Below are positions 1 to 9,139 of a stretch of 64,000 bases of DNA, piece after piece. The stretch's first letter is position 1. Every line of letters begins with the position of its first letter. Both the position numbers and the translations under genes were made by a program. The stretch spans positions 118,069-182,068 of the forward strand of contig JAQUVW010000003.1 of assembly GCA_028693235.1 (NCBI GenBank), given 5' to 3'. Below the pieces are notes generated by a model that did not search any database, had not been told where the DNA came from, and was given only the letters and a program-made list of their open reading frames with translations. This stretch comes from Candidatus Gastranaerophilales bacterium. Its GTDB lineage: Bacteria; Cyanobacteriota; Vampirovibrionia; Gastranaerophilales; Gastranaerophilaceae.

Positions 1-763
1 TGGTAACATTCATATCATAAGACAAAGGATTAAGTTTATTTACCAATGGCAATATTTTTTCCATATTCAACTTAGAATTTGAAGAACCTAAATCAAAATC
101 AGAAAAAACAATTTGACCGTCTTTTACACCCAACGAAGAATTCAACGTAAAAGTAGATGCACTACTTGTAAAAAGCATCGGGGTAATAACTTTAAAAGAC
201 ATGTTTATTTTGTTGTTTGAAATTTTAGCAGTCGGGTCATACACCTTGAACAAAACTGTGTTACCGATTGATATATTCAATTTATTCAACATATTAATAT
301 AACTTGATGATAAAACAGTTTTTTTAAAATCATCACTTGTCATAACGGCAGAATAATTCAATATTAAATTTGTAGGAAAATACATTTCTTTCTTGTTTTT
401 TATAACTACTTGGTTATAATCACACAATGTCTTTGCATTAAAATCAGAAATATAAACACCATCGGTAGAAATTGATTTTGAATTTAATGTCATTGATTTG
501 AATTTACCATCGATAAAATTTTTTGCACCAAACGGCTCTATTTGAACTTTAAATTTTGAATTTGTTTGTTTTTTTAAGGATTTTTGAACTTGTGACTCAG
601 CAACCTGCGTTAACAAAAAGTTCATACCAGAAGCATTTGACATAAAATGAGGAAATGCACCACTAACAGGGTAAGGCTCGCTCATACACATTGAAGAATA
701 ATCAACGGCAAATGCACCTTGAGCCCCCATAATTAATGCCAAAAATATAATTAACTTTTTCAT
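1..763 (-). CDS. Secreted LmeA/DUF2993-like lipid-binding protein, 3' end cut by window edge
   Basis: The frame is open from an ATG at 763 to the window edge, so about 254 residues are visible and the C-terminus is missing. The N-terminus (MKKLIIFLALIMGAQGAFA) is a clear signal peptide with an AFA-type cleavage site. The mature part alternates short beta-strand-like stretches with many Ser, Asn and Lys residues. Its pattern (a basic N-terminal helix, then FKVQIEPFGAKNFIDGKF and a phrase about STDGVYISDF) resembles the LmeA/DUF2993 family of lipid-binding envelope proteins common in cyanobacteria and actinobacteria. The ATG overlaps the truB stop (ATGA), so translation is probably coupled. The family call is from pattern memory only; the signal peptide is the firm part. 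Confidence 0.6.
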   Translation of the reverse strand, partial: MKKLIIFLALIMGAQGAFAVDYSSMCMSEPYPVSGAFPHFMSNASGMNFLLTQVAESQVQKSLKKQTNSKFKVQIEPFGAKNFIDGKFKSMTLNSKSISTDGVYISDFNAKTLCDYNQVVIKNKKEMYFPTNLILNYSAVMTSDDFKKTVLSSSYINMLNKLNISIGNTVLFKVYDPTAKISNNKINMSFKVITPMLFTSSASTFTLNSSLGVKDGQIVFSDFDLGSSNSKLNMEKILPLVNKLNPLSYDMNVT

Positions 764-1617
764 AATAACACCTTATTAACCTTTATTAAATTATCCTCTA
801 CATTCGCCATTGCGACGAGCTTATCATCATAAGTCAACAGCAAAACATTCGACTCAATATCAGTTGTTCTGATAGAATTGCCGTTTTTTATGCGATTAAA
901 TTCTTCTTCAGTCAATGATTTTCGATTATATGATAAAACTTCAAGAGGATTAATCAAATGTTTTTTTACAACTTCAATATCAGTAAATTGCTCAAGGTTA
1001 ATTGAATTTTTTATATAAAAATTTGAAGACTGCGTTCTTTGCAATTCAATCATATAAGCCCCGCAATCCAAAGCCATCCCGATATCATTTACAATAGAAC
1101 GAATATAAGTGCCTTTTGCACATTCGATTTCTAACTTAGCAGTTTGATTTCCATTATCAAATTCAATAAGATTTATTTTAGAAACATTGACGACTCTTTT
1201 TGGTATATCATCGGGAATTATACCTTTTCGAGCCAATTCATACAATCGTTGCCCTTTGTAATGAACGGCACTATGAGCGGGAGGAACTTGGACAATCTCC
1301 CCCATAAAAATAGGTAATACCGAAATTAACTCATCTTCGGTTATTTTCTTTTCCGAAAAAGTTTCTATACGACCTTCAGCATCATATGTATCAGAAATTT
1401 TCCCCAACTGCATTACGACACAATATGCTTTTTCATCAGAAAAATACTCAAACAGTCTTGTGGCTTTACCCAAAGCAAGAGGCAAAACCCCTGTAGCCAT
1501 TGGGTCAAGAGTGCCCGCATGCCCAATTTGTTTAATGTGAGTAACACGCCTTAATAGAGCAACAACATCATGAGAGGTTACCCCTTTTGGCTTTTCAACA
1601 TTGAGAAATCCAAACAT
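760..1617 (-). CDS. truB: tRNA pseudouridine(55) synthase TruB
   Basis: TruB isomerises U55 to pseudouridine in the T-loop of elongator tRNAs in the cytoplasm. The 285-residue protein opens with the family start GFLNVEKPKGVTSHDVV and has the catalytic block HAGTLDPMATGVLP at about 33-46, with Asp38 as the nucleophile. It also has the later GTYIRSIVNDIG motif. Length is normal for bacterial TruB, with a short C-terminal PUA-like tail. It lies 6 bp after rbfA and overlaps the next gene by 4 bp, the usual place at the end of an infB-rbfA-truB operon. Confidence 0.97.
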   Translation of the reverse strand: MFGFLNVEKPKGVTSHDVVALLRRVTHIKQIGHAGTLDPMATGVLPLALGKATRLFEYFSDEKAYCVVMQLGKISDTYDAEGRIETFSEKKITEDELISVLPIFMGEIVQVPPAHSAVHYKGQRLYELARKGIIPDDIPKRVVNVSKINLIEFDNGNQTAKLEIECAKGTYIRSIVNDIGMALDCGAYMIELQRTQSSNFYIKNSINLEQFTDIEVVKKHLINPLEVLSYNRKSLTEEEFNRIKNGNSIRTTDIESNVLLLTYDDKLVAMANVEDNLIKVNKVLL

Positions 1618-1623
1618 TTGAAA

Positions 1624-1977
1624 CTATAATTCCCCTCGAGAAATTTTGTTTATAATCTCAGTAACTTTAGTTCCTCGTTCGATAGAATCATCAGGGATAA
1701 ATTTGAGCTCAGGAGTCAATCTCAAGCGAATTCTCTTGCCAACCTCATACCTTATTTTTGAAGTATGTTCTTCTAAAGCTTGTATTGTTTTCAGTTTTTT
1801 TTCTTCGTCAGTCGCAAAAACAGAAAAATAAACTTTTGCATAAGAATTATCATGAGCGAGTTCAATATCAGTAATAGAAACAACCCCCATAATTCTAGGA
1901 TCTCTAACTTCTTTTTGTATTATATCAGAAATTTCTTTCATCAAAGTTTTTCTAACACGTTCATTTCTTAATGACAT
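1624..1977 (-). CDS. rbfA: 30S ribosome-binding factor RbfA
   Basis: RbfA binds the immature 30S subunit and helps 16S rRNA 5'-end maturation, notably at low temperature. The 117 residues show the KH-like family pattern: N-terminal RNERVRKTLMKEISDIIQKEV, then DPRIMGVVSITDIELAHDNSYAKVYFSVF and the C-terminal RLRLTPELKFIPDDSIERG. The ATG at 1977 has a good AAGGAG seven bases upstream. It sits between infB (20 bp) and truB (6 bp), the standard order. Confidence 0.97.
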   Translation of the reverse strand: MSLRNERVRKTLMKEISDIIQKEVRDPRIMGVVSITDIELAHDNSYAKVYFSVFATDEEKKLKTIQALEEHTSKIRYEVGKRIRLRLTPELKFIPDDSIERGTKVTEIINKISRGEL

Positions 1978-1997
1978 CAGGAATCTCCTTTTTAAAG

Positions 1998-4637
1998 TTA
2001 TACAAGCACTTGGCGTTCAACTTCTTCTGTTGTTGAAACCTCAATAATGTCACCTTCACGAATATCGTTAAATTTCGCAAAAGAAACACCGCACTCAAAG
2101 CCCTGTGCTACTTCTTTAGCATCATCTTTAAAACGTTTTAACTGGTCAATTTGACCTCTAAAAACTTCAACACCATCTCGGAGAAGAACAGCCGTCTTAT
2201 TTCTGATAATCTTGCCTTCAAGAACATAGCAGCCGGCAATCTTAGATGTTTTACCGACAGTAAAGATTTGTCTGACTTCGGCTCTTCCAAGTTCAACCTC
2301 TTTGATTTCAGGTTGAAGAAGACTCAACATTGTTTGTTCAAGATCTTCCAAAATTTGATATATTATCTCGTATTTTTTGATAACGACTTTTTCTTTTTCG
2401 GCAGCTAATTGTGCATTCAAATCTTCCTTAACGCCGAAGCCTAAAATTAAAGCCTCACTTGCACTAGCAAGCATTACATCAGCTTCAGAAATATCACCGA
2501 CACCTACATGTATAAGCTTAGTAACAATTTCTTTTGATTCAAGTTGAGAAACAGCCTGAGAAACCGCCTCTGCAGCACCGTTTGTATTTGCCTTAATGAT
2601 TAAATTCAATTTTTTGATTTCTGAATCTTCTTCGCCAACGACCTCATTTCTAACATGAGCAGGCATCATAGCTTCTAATCTTGTATTACGTTCTTTCTCC
2701 TTGCGTTCATTTGCTATAGCACGCATTTCCTTTTCATTTTCAACAGCTTGGAAATTGTCACCTGCCTGAGGAACTTCGGTTAACCCTAAGACCTCAACAG
2801 GAGTAGAAGGAGCCGCTTTTTTTACTCTCTCGCCTGAATCTGACAACAAGGCTCTAACTTTACCAAAGACAGTACCTACGACTAAACAGTCACCTGTTTT
2901 CAATGTACCGTTTTGAACTAATAATGTAGCAACCGGACCTTTTCCCTTGTCTAAATTTGCCTCAATAACAACACCTGAAGCCTTAGCTGAAGGAATAGCT
3001 TTTAAGCCTTGCATTTCAGCGACAAGTAAAATATATTCTAGGAGCTCATCAATACCTGTACCTTGAAGTGCACTGACTTTAACGCAAACAGTATCGCCAC
3101 CCCATTCTTCAGGAACCAAACCGTGTTCAGTCAGTTGTTGAAGGATTTTGTCAGGGTTAGCACCCGGCTTATCAATTTTGTTTACAGCAACAATAATTGG
3201 GATTTCAGCGGCTCTTGCGTGGTTTATAGCTTCAATAGTTTGAGGCATAATTCCATCATCAGCAGCAACGACCAAAATTGCTATATCAGTTGATTTTGCA
3301 CCACGAGCTCTCATTTCTGTAAACGCTTCGTGACCAGGAGTGTCAATAAATACAATTTTTTTGTTGTTTAAAAAAACCGTATAAGCACCAATTGATTGAG
3401 TGATACCACCGACTTCTGTTGAAACAATTTTATGCTTGGAAGCTCTGATTGAATCCAACAATGTAGTTTTACCGTGGTCAACGTGTCCCATGATACTAAT
3501 TACAGGAGCTCTTGACTTTAATAGCTTTTCATCAATTTCTTTCAAAGCTTTTTCTTTTTCTTCTTTTTGAAGTTCTTTTTCTATATAAGCGTCCAAATCT
3601 TCTTCAAGGACTTCAAGTTCAAAATTTTCGCAAACTTTTTTTTGAGTTTTAGCGTCAATAACTTGGTTTACAGTAGCCAAAACGCCTTCCATCATTAAAA
3701 ACTTAACGATTTCGGCAGGTGATTTATCAATTTTATCAGCCAATTCACCGACGGTTAAAACTTGATTAATAACGACTTTGGTTAAAGCCTCTTTAGCTTC
3801 CTCTTCATGTTTATGTTTTTTCTTATGTTTTTGGGTAGCTTTTTCAAGACTTATAAGTTCTTGTTGTTCTTCTTTAGATTTATATTGTTTTTCTTTGCCC
3901 TTAACGATTTTGCGTTTAGCACCCGGTTTTGAATCATAAATATCTTGAGGAATAATATGTCTTTTTACCGGTTTATAAGGCTCGGTTTTCTTCTGAGCGT
4001 TGTCACCGGTTGGTTTTGGACCTCTCGGAGCTTGACCTGCTTGAGGCACGTTATTATTCGGGTTACGAGATTTATCAAATCTACGATTATTATTCGGATA
4101 AGGACGTCCGCCTTGAGATGGTCTATTTTGTCTTTCAGCTCTTGCTTTAGCTGCAGCTTCCATTTTTTCTTTTTCGAGTTTACGTTCTTTTTGAGCTTGT
4201 TGCTCAGCTTCACGTCTTTTTAAACTGTTACGATTATTGTATTCAAGCAGAGAACGAATATCTGGAGTTTTTTGTGTTTTAGTATAAGTAACAGAGGAAG
4301 TATCAGGTTTAACTTGAGGACCATCATGACTGATTATAGTTTTTTTATCAGGCTCAATATTCTGAGTTTTTTCTTCTTTTTTTTCTTCGATTTCAACTTT
4401 TTGCACTTCAGGTTTTGCAGCCGGTTTAGCTTTTTTAACAATAAAAGCTTTTGGTTTTTTGTCAGCTGCAGATTTAGATGGGTGCAACATCTCTTTAAGA
4501 TTAGTTATTTGAGTAGCAGAAAGTGTACTGGAGTGAGATTTTCCTTTTATTCCCAGTTTTTGTTCAAGGCATTCTATAACTTGTTTATTGGAAATGCCCA
4601 GTTCTTTAGCTACTTCATATACTCTTTTGTCAGTCAT
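1998..4637 (-). CDS. infB: Translation initiation factor IF-2
   Basis: IF-2 is the GTPase that delivers fMet-tRNA to the 30S subunit and promotes subunit joining. The 879-residue protein has an N-terminal IF2-N helix bundle (about 1-50), a long Lys/Glu/Gln/Asn-rich low-complexity linker to about 280, a second IF2-N segment, then the GTPase domain. Visible G motifs are GHVDHGKTT (about 384-392), DTPGHEAF and NKIDKP. Domains II, III and the C-terminal fMet-tRNA-binding domain follow (GRAEVRQIF). It is long because of the linker, as in cyanobacterial IF-2. It is the core gene of the operon with ylxR upstream and rbfA downstream. Confidence 0.98.
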   Translation of the reverse strand: MTDKRVYEVAKELGISNKQVIECLEQKLGIKGKSHSSTLSATQITNLKEMLHPSKSAADKKPKAFIVKKAKPAAKPEVQKVEIEEKKEEKTQNIEPDKKTIISHDGPQVKPDTSSVTYTKTQKTPDIRSLLEYNNRNSLKRREAEQQAQKERKLEKEKMEAAAKARAERQNRPSQGGRPYPNNNRRFDKSRNPNNNVPQAGQAPRGPKPTGDNAQKKTEPYKPVKRHIIPQDIYDSKPGAKRKIVKGKEKQYKSKEEQQELISLEKATQKHKKKHKHEEEAKEALTKVVINQVLTVGELADKIDKSPAEIVKFLMMEGVLATVNQVIDAKTQKKVCENFELEVLEEDLDAYIEKELQKEEKEKALKEIDEKLLKSRAPVISIMGHVDHGKTTLLDSIRASKHKIVSTEVGGITQSIGAYTVFLNNKKIVFIDTPGHEAFTEMRARGAKSTDIAILVVAADDGIMPQTIEAINHARAAEIPIIVAVNKIDKPGANPDKILQQLTEHGLVPEEWGGDTVCVKVSALQGTGIDELLEYILLVAEMQGLKAIPSAKASGVVIEANLDKGKGPVATLLVQNGTLKTGDCLVVGTVFGKVRALLSDSGERVKKAAPSTPVEVLGLTEVPQAGDNFQAVENEKEMRAIANERKEKERNTRLEAMMPAHVRNEVVGEEDSEIKKLNLIIKANTNGAAEAVSQAVSQLESKEIVTKLIHVGVGDISEADVMLASASEALILGFGVKEDLNAQLAAEKEKVVIKKYEIIYQILEDLEQTMLSLLQPEIKEVELGRAEVRQIFTVGKTSKIAGCYVLEGKIIRNKTAVLLRDGVEVFRGQIDQLKRFKDDAKEVAQGFECGVSFAKFNDIREGDIIEVSTTEEVERQVLV

Positions 4638-4688
4638 TCGTATCTTTCTTCTCTATGTTTCCTCATATAATAGTTGTAACATAATAAT

Positions 4689-4949
4689 TTATACAAGTAC
4701 AGTTCTTATAATTTCGTTAAGTTCTAATGTAACATTAGCCCTTATATTTTTTTGAATTCGATTTTTTTTAAATGAATTTTCGATGCAAGCAAGATTTTTG
4801 CATATATAAACAGAACGCCCCACGAAATCATTACCAGGATTCAGCACAATTTCACCATTTGTGTTTTTTGTTATTTTTATCAATTCATTTTTCGGGTGAA
4901 AATCCCCGCAAGAAATGCATTTTCTTAAAAATTTATCTTTTCTAGACAC
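4689..4949 (-). CDS. ylxR: YlxR (DUF448) RNA-binding protein
   Basis: YlxR/RnpM family proteins bind RNA and, in Bacillus subtilis, modulate RNase P; they lie next to nusA and infB in many bacteria. The protein has the family core RKCISCGDFHPKNELIKI, then GRSVYICKNLACIENSFKK. I chose the GTG at 4949 (86 residues) because it overlaps the upstream stop by 8 bp and has AAAGGG nine bases before it. ATGs at 4967 and 4982 would add 6 or 11 residues but lack a ribosome site. No ylxQ (L7Ae-like) gene follows; infB is 51 bp downstream. Confidence 0.88.
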   Translation of the reverse strand: MSRKDKFLRKCISCGDFHPKNELIKITKNTNGEIVLNPGNDFVGRSVYICKNLACIENSFKKNRIQKNIRANVTLELNEIIRTVLV

Positions 4950-6132
4950 GGAGCAGGTCCCTTTCATTGACAATGAAAGCATCTATAGAAATTTCATCAG
5001 GACTATAAACTGACTCTATATATTCTTTTAGTCTGTTTTTCGCACACGTTACAGTAGTGGCTTCAGAAGTAACAACCGCCCTGTTTGAATTGGAATAAGC
5101 AATATCAACTTCATCGTCCTCTTGAATATTTTTATCAATCAAAATCATTGAAAACGCTACATTATCATTAAAATTTATATAATTATAATCATCTGATAAA
5201 GAGCCGACCACAGCTGCCAAAAAGACCTCGTATAAATTTTCATTAATTTGAGGCAAAATCGCCTGAAAATCACCTTTTTTGAAAAACGGTACAAATTTAA
5301 GAACTTGGAATATATTTTTTTGGAGCAAAACATCAACCCCAATAATACCAACGTATGGTTTTGCAATTTTTGCGATTTCATCAAGCATGGGGTGTAAAAC
5401 TCTTGACTTGATTTTAGACTCAATCTCTTTAGAGATAAAATAATCAGGAGCAGATATCGATTTGAGATTATAAAAAGGGGTTTTATAACCGTCTTTAAAA
5501 TATTCTTTTGAGCAGCAACTGCCTATAGGCAAAGCACTATAGCCATCTGTTACAAAATACAAAGTAGCCGTTTTTGCCTCAACAAAGTCTTCAATAACTA
5601 ATTTTTTATTAAATTCTTCAAAAAACTTTTCAATACATAATTTTGCTTGCGAAAATGTATGGCAAACAGTAGCACTCCCACCATCAACATGTATATCATT
5701 TTTTATAATCATAGGATAATTTGCTCGTCTTACATAATCAACGGCAGCATTTTCTCTATCAAAAATCCCAAACTTTGGAGTTTGAACCCTCATTTTATAC
5801 AATATTTTTTTTGCAGAGGATTTATTTAATGCAACTCGTGCTGAATCAGAATTAGGAGCAAAAACATTCAACTCATTTTGAGAAAAAGCATCTGCAACAC
5901 CTGCGGCAATGGAGTCTGGATCAACAACAACGGTTAAATGTACCTCATTTGCCTTAGCAAATTCAACTAAACCATCTCCATCTGTCGATGATATTTCAAC
6001 ATTTGTCGCAAAATCTTTTATATTCGGATTTCCTGGTGCAACAAATATAATATCGTCTTTATTTTTTTTATTAAAGTTTTTAGCAAGCGAATAACAATTC
6101 GCATCAGAGCCTACAATAAGAATTCTTTTCAT
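4942..6132 (-). CDS. Divergent PurD-like ATP-grasp protein
   Basis: The protein follows the layout of phosphoribosylamine-glycine ligase (PurD): an N-terminal Rossmann-like domain (KRILIVGSDANCYSLAKNF), an FAPNSDSARVALNKSSAKKIL segment and an ATP-grasp core (PMIIKNDIHVDGGSATV). At 396 residues it is slightly short. Key PurD signatures are altered: the N-terminal GxGGREHA is GSDANCYS, the GPExPL stretch reads DPDSIA, and the usual lysine/glycine-rich ATP-loop KADGLAAGKGV reads KNDIHVDGGSA. It may be a paralogue with another substrate, or a decayed enzyme. It occupies the position of nusA in the infB operon. ATG 6132 is preferred over an in-frame TTG at 6150. Confidence 0.72.
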   Translation of the reverse strand: MKRILIVGSDANCYSLAKNFNKKNKDDIIFVAPGNPNIKDFATNVEISSTDGDGLVEFAKANEVHLTVVVDPDSIAAGVADAFSQNELNVFAPNSDSARVALNKSSAKKILYKMRVQTPKFGIFDRENAAVDYVRRANYPMIIKNDIHVDGGSATVCHTFSQAKLCIEKFFEEFNKKLVIEDFVEAKTATLYFVTDGYSALPIGSCCSKEYFKDGYKTPFYNLKSISAPDYFISKEIESKIKSRVLHPMLDEIAKIAKPYVGIIGVDVLLQKNIFQVLKFVPFFKKGDFQAILPQINENLYEVFLAAVVGSLSDDYNYINFNDNVAFSMILIDKNIQEDDEVDIAYSNSNRAVVTSEATTVTCAKNRLKEYIESVYSPDEISIDAFIVNERDLLRV

Positions 6133-6159
6133 GTATCCATTATACAACAAATAATGGGA

Positions 6160-6522
6160 TTAAGACAAATCCGGACGAAGAACTTTAGCACCCTTCAAAT
6201 AAACATGAAAAATGTCTTTCTGATTTTTATCAGTATTTGCAACCACCAAAACTCTCAAACATTTTTTCAAAGAACCTTCAACTTTCAATTCGTTAAAACA
6301 AACCATTGGTATAAAATCCCAATTTAAGGATTCTCGAGCAAATTTAGCAGGAAATGCAGCATCTAAATCTTTAGTCAGAGTAAAAACGACATGTGAAATA
6401 TCCTCATTTTTAACCTGATTTTTAATCAATAATTCAGTTAAGAGCGTTATAGTAGCCTTTGATATATCTTCTGGAGTATTTTCATCAACTGTAATAGCTC
6501 CCCTTATCCCCCTAGTCATCAT
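6160..6522 (-). CDS. aroH: Chorismate mutase, AroH type
   Basis: This enzyme rearranges chorismate to prephenate, the branch point to phenylalanine and tyrosine. The 120-residue length and the patterns TRGIRGAITVDENTPEDI at the start, FTLTKDLDAAFPAKFAR in the middle and RVLVVANTDKNQKDIFHVYL near the end are those of the trimeric AroH fold of Bacillus and cyanobacteria, not the helical AroQ type. The ATG at 6522 has GGAGAG seven bases upstream and overlaps the fmt stop by 11 bp, so translation is probably coupled. Confidence 0.93.
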   Translation of the reverse strand: MMTRGIRGAITVDENTPEDISKATITLLTELLIKNQVKNEDISHVVFTLTKDLDAAFPAKFARESLNWDFIPMVCFNELKVEGSLKKCLRVLVVANTDKNQKDIFHVYLKGAKVLRPDLS

Positions 6523-7489
6523 TTTTAATCTCTCCGTTTTTTTCGATTTCAAAACTTTTGCCTACAGATAATTTTACACCATTTGCCCAAGCTCTTGCAT
6601 CCATCTCACCCTTACTTTCAGGCTTAACTTTTTTAACCAAAAGACTACCTTCGCCCGTTTTGATTGTTATGCCTGATTTGGAGATAGCAACAACCTCTCC
6701 GGAGATTGAATTTAATTCATTTTCGAAATCAACGACTTCAGAAGATAAAATTTTCAAACATTTACCCTCAAAATGCGTATAAGAGCATGGCCAATCAACC
6801 ATTGAACGAATTTGATTGTGAATTGATAAGGCTGAATTTTTCCAGTTAATCAAGCCATCTTCTTTTACGAATTTTTTAGCCAATGAAACTAATTTTTCAT
6901 CTTGTTTCTCAGGCACTAACTCGCCACTCGAAATCCCATTTAAAGTTTGATATATAAGGAAAGGTGCTTTTTCGCTGATAATATCTGAAAGCTCCAAATT
7001 TGTCATATTATCTGTTATTTCAATTTTTTCAGACATACAAATATCACCGCTATCGAGCCCCAACTCAGTAACCATAGTGGTTATTCCGGTTTCCTTATCG
7101 CCATTATAAATACATCTTTGGATAGGATTTGCCCCTCTGTATTTTGGCAACATTGAAGCATGCATATTTATTGTCGCTATTTTAGGAATATTTAAAACTT
7201 CTTGAGATAGAAGTTGCCCAAAAGCAAACGTCACAAAATAATCGACATCGAGAGTTTTTAACTTTTCAATTAACGCCTCATCTTTTCTTATCGAAGCAGT
7301 CTGAAAGACAGGAATACCATTTTGTTCAGCACAAATTTTTATAGGAGGAGCAACAATTTTTTTCCCTCTTCCTGATGGTCTATCCGGTTGCGTTACAACT
7401 CCTAAAATTCTTATATCAGCAAAATTCAAAAGCTTCATGATGCTATTTACAGCAATTTGAGGCGTGCCCATAAATACAATCTTAATCAT
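6512..7489 (-). CDS. fmt: Methionyl-tRNA formyltransferase
   Basis: Fmt transfers the formyl group of 10-formyl-THF to Met-tRNA(fMet). The 325-residue product starts MIKIVFMGTPQIAV and shows ATINMHASMLPKYRGANPIQ, containing the catalytic Asn and His, then LDSGDIC with the catalytic Asp. A C-terminal OB-like domain follows (INWKNSALSIHNQIRSMVDWP). The start at 7489 overlaps the def stop by 8 bp. The def-fmt pair is universal in placement; glyA upstream in the same run supplies one-carbon units. Confidence 0.97.
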   Translation of the reverse strand: MIKIVFMGTPQIAVNSIMKLLNFADIRILGVVTQPDRPSGRGKKIVAPPIKICAEQNGIPVFQTASIRKDEALIEKLKTLDVDYFVTFAFGQLLSQEVLNIPKIATINMHASMLPKYRGANPIQRCIYNGDKETGITTMVTELGLDSGDICMSEKIEITDNMTNLELSDIISEKAPFLIYQTLNGISSGELVPEKQDEKLVSLAKKFVKEDGLINWKNSALSIHNQIRSMVDWPCSYTHFEGKCLKILSSEVVDFENELNSISGEVVAISKSGITIKTGEGSLLVKKVKPESKGEMDARAWANGVKLSVGKSFEIEKNGEIKNDD

Positions 7490-8078
7490 CTTCGAATTTT
7501 TCAACCTTACCTGTAGCAACAACGGCTTTTTCAAGTTCTTCATCTTCAATCAAAAAATCAACATCTATTGGAGGTAAACCATGGTCAATAAGTTCTTTAT
7601 CCGCAGCAAAGCGATTTCTGGCTCTGTCGATAAACAAAACGCCATCTAAATGGTCGAATTCATGTTGAATTGCTTTTGTTAAAAGTAAATCTTTTTCAGC
7701 CTCAACCTCTAATACAAAAGGACGTCCTTTTTTATCAAGAGCTTTTATCATAATGTAGCTATATCGACGGACGTTAGTGTATGCCTCAGGAAAGCTCAAA
7801 CAACCTTCTAAACTATCCAAAGCACCTGATTTTTTAATAATTTTTGGATTCACAAAAACCATTGGTCTGAGTTTTTGTCTGCCAGTAGATGTGTCGATTA
7901 CAAATATACGTAAATTCTCGCCAAGCTGTGAAGCCGCTAACCCAACTCCATTTTTAGCATACATTGTGTCAAACATATCATCTATCAATGTTTGGACTTT
8001 TTTTGACATTTTATGAACTTCTTTGGATTTTTCTCTTAGAGAAGGTTCTCCATATTTTACTATTTTTCTTATTGTCAA
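7482..8078 (-). CDS. def: Peptide deformylase
   Basis: Deformylase removes the formyl group from nascent peptides, using a Fe/Zn centre. All three family motifs are present: GVGLAASQ (44-51), EGCLS with metal ligand Cys93, and HEFDH with metal ligands His139 and His143. At 198 residues it is a little long, with an acidic C-terminal tail of about 40 residues (EDEELEKAVVATG). The start is TTG at 8078, with AGAGG eight bases before it. It is translationally coupled to fmt. Confidence 0.97.
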   Translation of the reverse strand: MTIRKIVKYGEPSLREKSKEVHKMSKKVQTLIDDMFDTMYAKNGVGLAASQLGENLRIFVIDTSTGRQKLRPMVFVNPKIIKKSGALDSLEGCLSFPEAYTNVRRYSYIMIKALDKKGRPFVLEVEAEKDLLLTKAIQHEFDHLDGVLFIDRARNRFAADKELIDHGLPPIDVDFLIEDEELEKAVVATGKVEKFEDD

Positions 8079-8091
8079 TTTCTGAACCTCT

Positions 8092-9129
8092 CTATTTTTT
8101 TGCCAAAAAATTTAGCAATAACATCACGAAAGAAATACCAACTGCGTACAAGAAATATTTCACAAGTGAAGTGCTGACAATCATTGTAGCCAAAGCACCT
8201 GAGAACAATGCAAATGTAGCCAATATCAAAACTGTTTTATTTTGTGAAAAGCCTGCTTTTAAAAGCTTATGATGAATATGCTCGGCATCAGCAACAAAAG
8301 GTGATGTTCCTTTCGCAATTCTTCGTAATGAAGAAAAAGTAATATCAATAATCGGAACAGACAAAACAATTAAAGGCATATACATAGCAGGAGATGCGGT
8401 TTTTGTAATACCGGTAATAGATAAAGTAGCAAGTAAAAAGCCTCCGAAAAGAGCGCCTGAATCACCCATAAATATCTTTGCGGGGTGGAAATTGTAACTC
8501 AAGAATGCAAGCATAGAACCGGCTAATATAAATGCAATCAAGGCAGTAACTGTATTTGACGGAACCATTGCAGCTGCTAAAAGTCCTAAAGTTACAGAAC
8601 TAATCGTAATTACAGACCCGGCAAGCCCGTCGACACCATCTATGAAGTTGATAGCATTACTTATCCCGACAATCCATCCCAAAGTCAAAATATAAGATAC
8701 TATAGGATTCAGAACAATAGACGCTCCAAAGGGGTTATAGATGGTTTCTATCCTTATACCTAAACAAAAAACAATAGTCGCAATACTTATTTGAATAAAC
8801 AATTTAAATTTAGCATCGAGCATATAAATATCATCAATTAAGCCCAAAAGAAACATCAGAGAGCTTCCTAATAAAATACCTGAAAGCAAAGAGCCATAAG
8901 GATAATAACTCAAAACAATCAAGAACAAAAAAGTAAACATTGTACTCAACCAAATAGCAACGCCTCCAAGTCGAGGAATCGGGATAGAATGGATTTTCCT
9001 TGCATTCGGCTGGTCAACCAGTCCCTTTTTTTCTGATATATAAATCACAACAGGAACAATAAAAACACCTAGAATGAACGAGATGATAGCTCCTATTATT
9101 TGTGCCTCTGATAGCTGTAGAATTGTCAT
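8092..9129 (-). CDS. Undecaprenyl-phosphate N-acetylglucosaminyl-1-phosphate transferase (WecA/TagO family)
   Basis: This is a polytopic membrane enzyme that starts envelope glycan synthesis by moving a sugar-1-phosphate from a UDP-sugar to undecaprenyl phosphate. About ten or eleven hydrophobic segments are visible. Family motifs are KIHSIPIPRLGG, LGLIDDIYMLD (Mg-binding Asp-Asp), NAINFIDGVDGLAGS, KIFMGDSGALFGGF and the C-terminal HIHHKLLKAG. These fit the WecA/TagO branch better than MraY, where the wall genes murF and murD would be expected nearby. The exact sugar cannot be read. RBS AAGGA precedes the ATG by seven bases. Confidence 0.93.
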   Translation of the reverse strand: MTILQLSEAQIIGAIISFILGVFIVPVVIYISEKKGLVDQPNARKIHSIPIPRLGGVAIWLSTMFTFLFLIVLSYYPYGSLLSGILLGSSLMFLLGLIDDIYMLDAKFKLFIQISIATIVFCLGIRIETIYNPFGASIVLNPIVSYILTLGWIVGISNAINFIDGVDGLAGSVITISSVTLGLLAAAMVPSNTVTALIAFILAGSMLAFLSYNFHPAKIFMGDSGALFGGFLLATLSITGITKTASPAMYMPLIVLSVPIIDITFSSLRRIAKGTSPFVADAEHIHHKLLKAGFSQNKTVLILATFALFSGALATMIVSTSLVKYFLYAVGISFVMLLLNFLAKK

Positions 9130-9139
9130 ATCTTAATCC

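Noticed and set aside
4272..4670. A Phe/Ser-rich open frame of 132 codons opposite infB
   Set aside because: It is the complement of the Lys/Glu-rich IF-2 linker; the long Phe runs come from that and there is no ribosome site.
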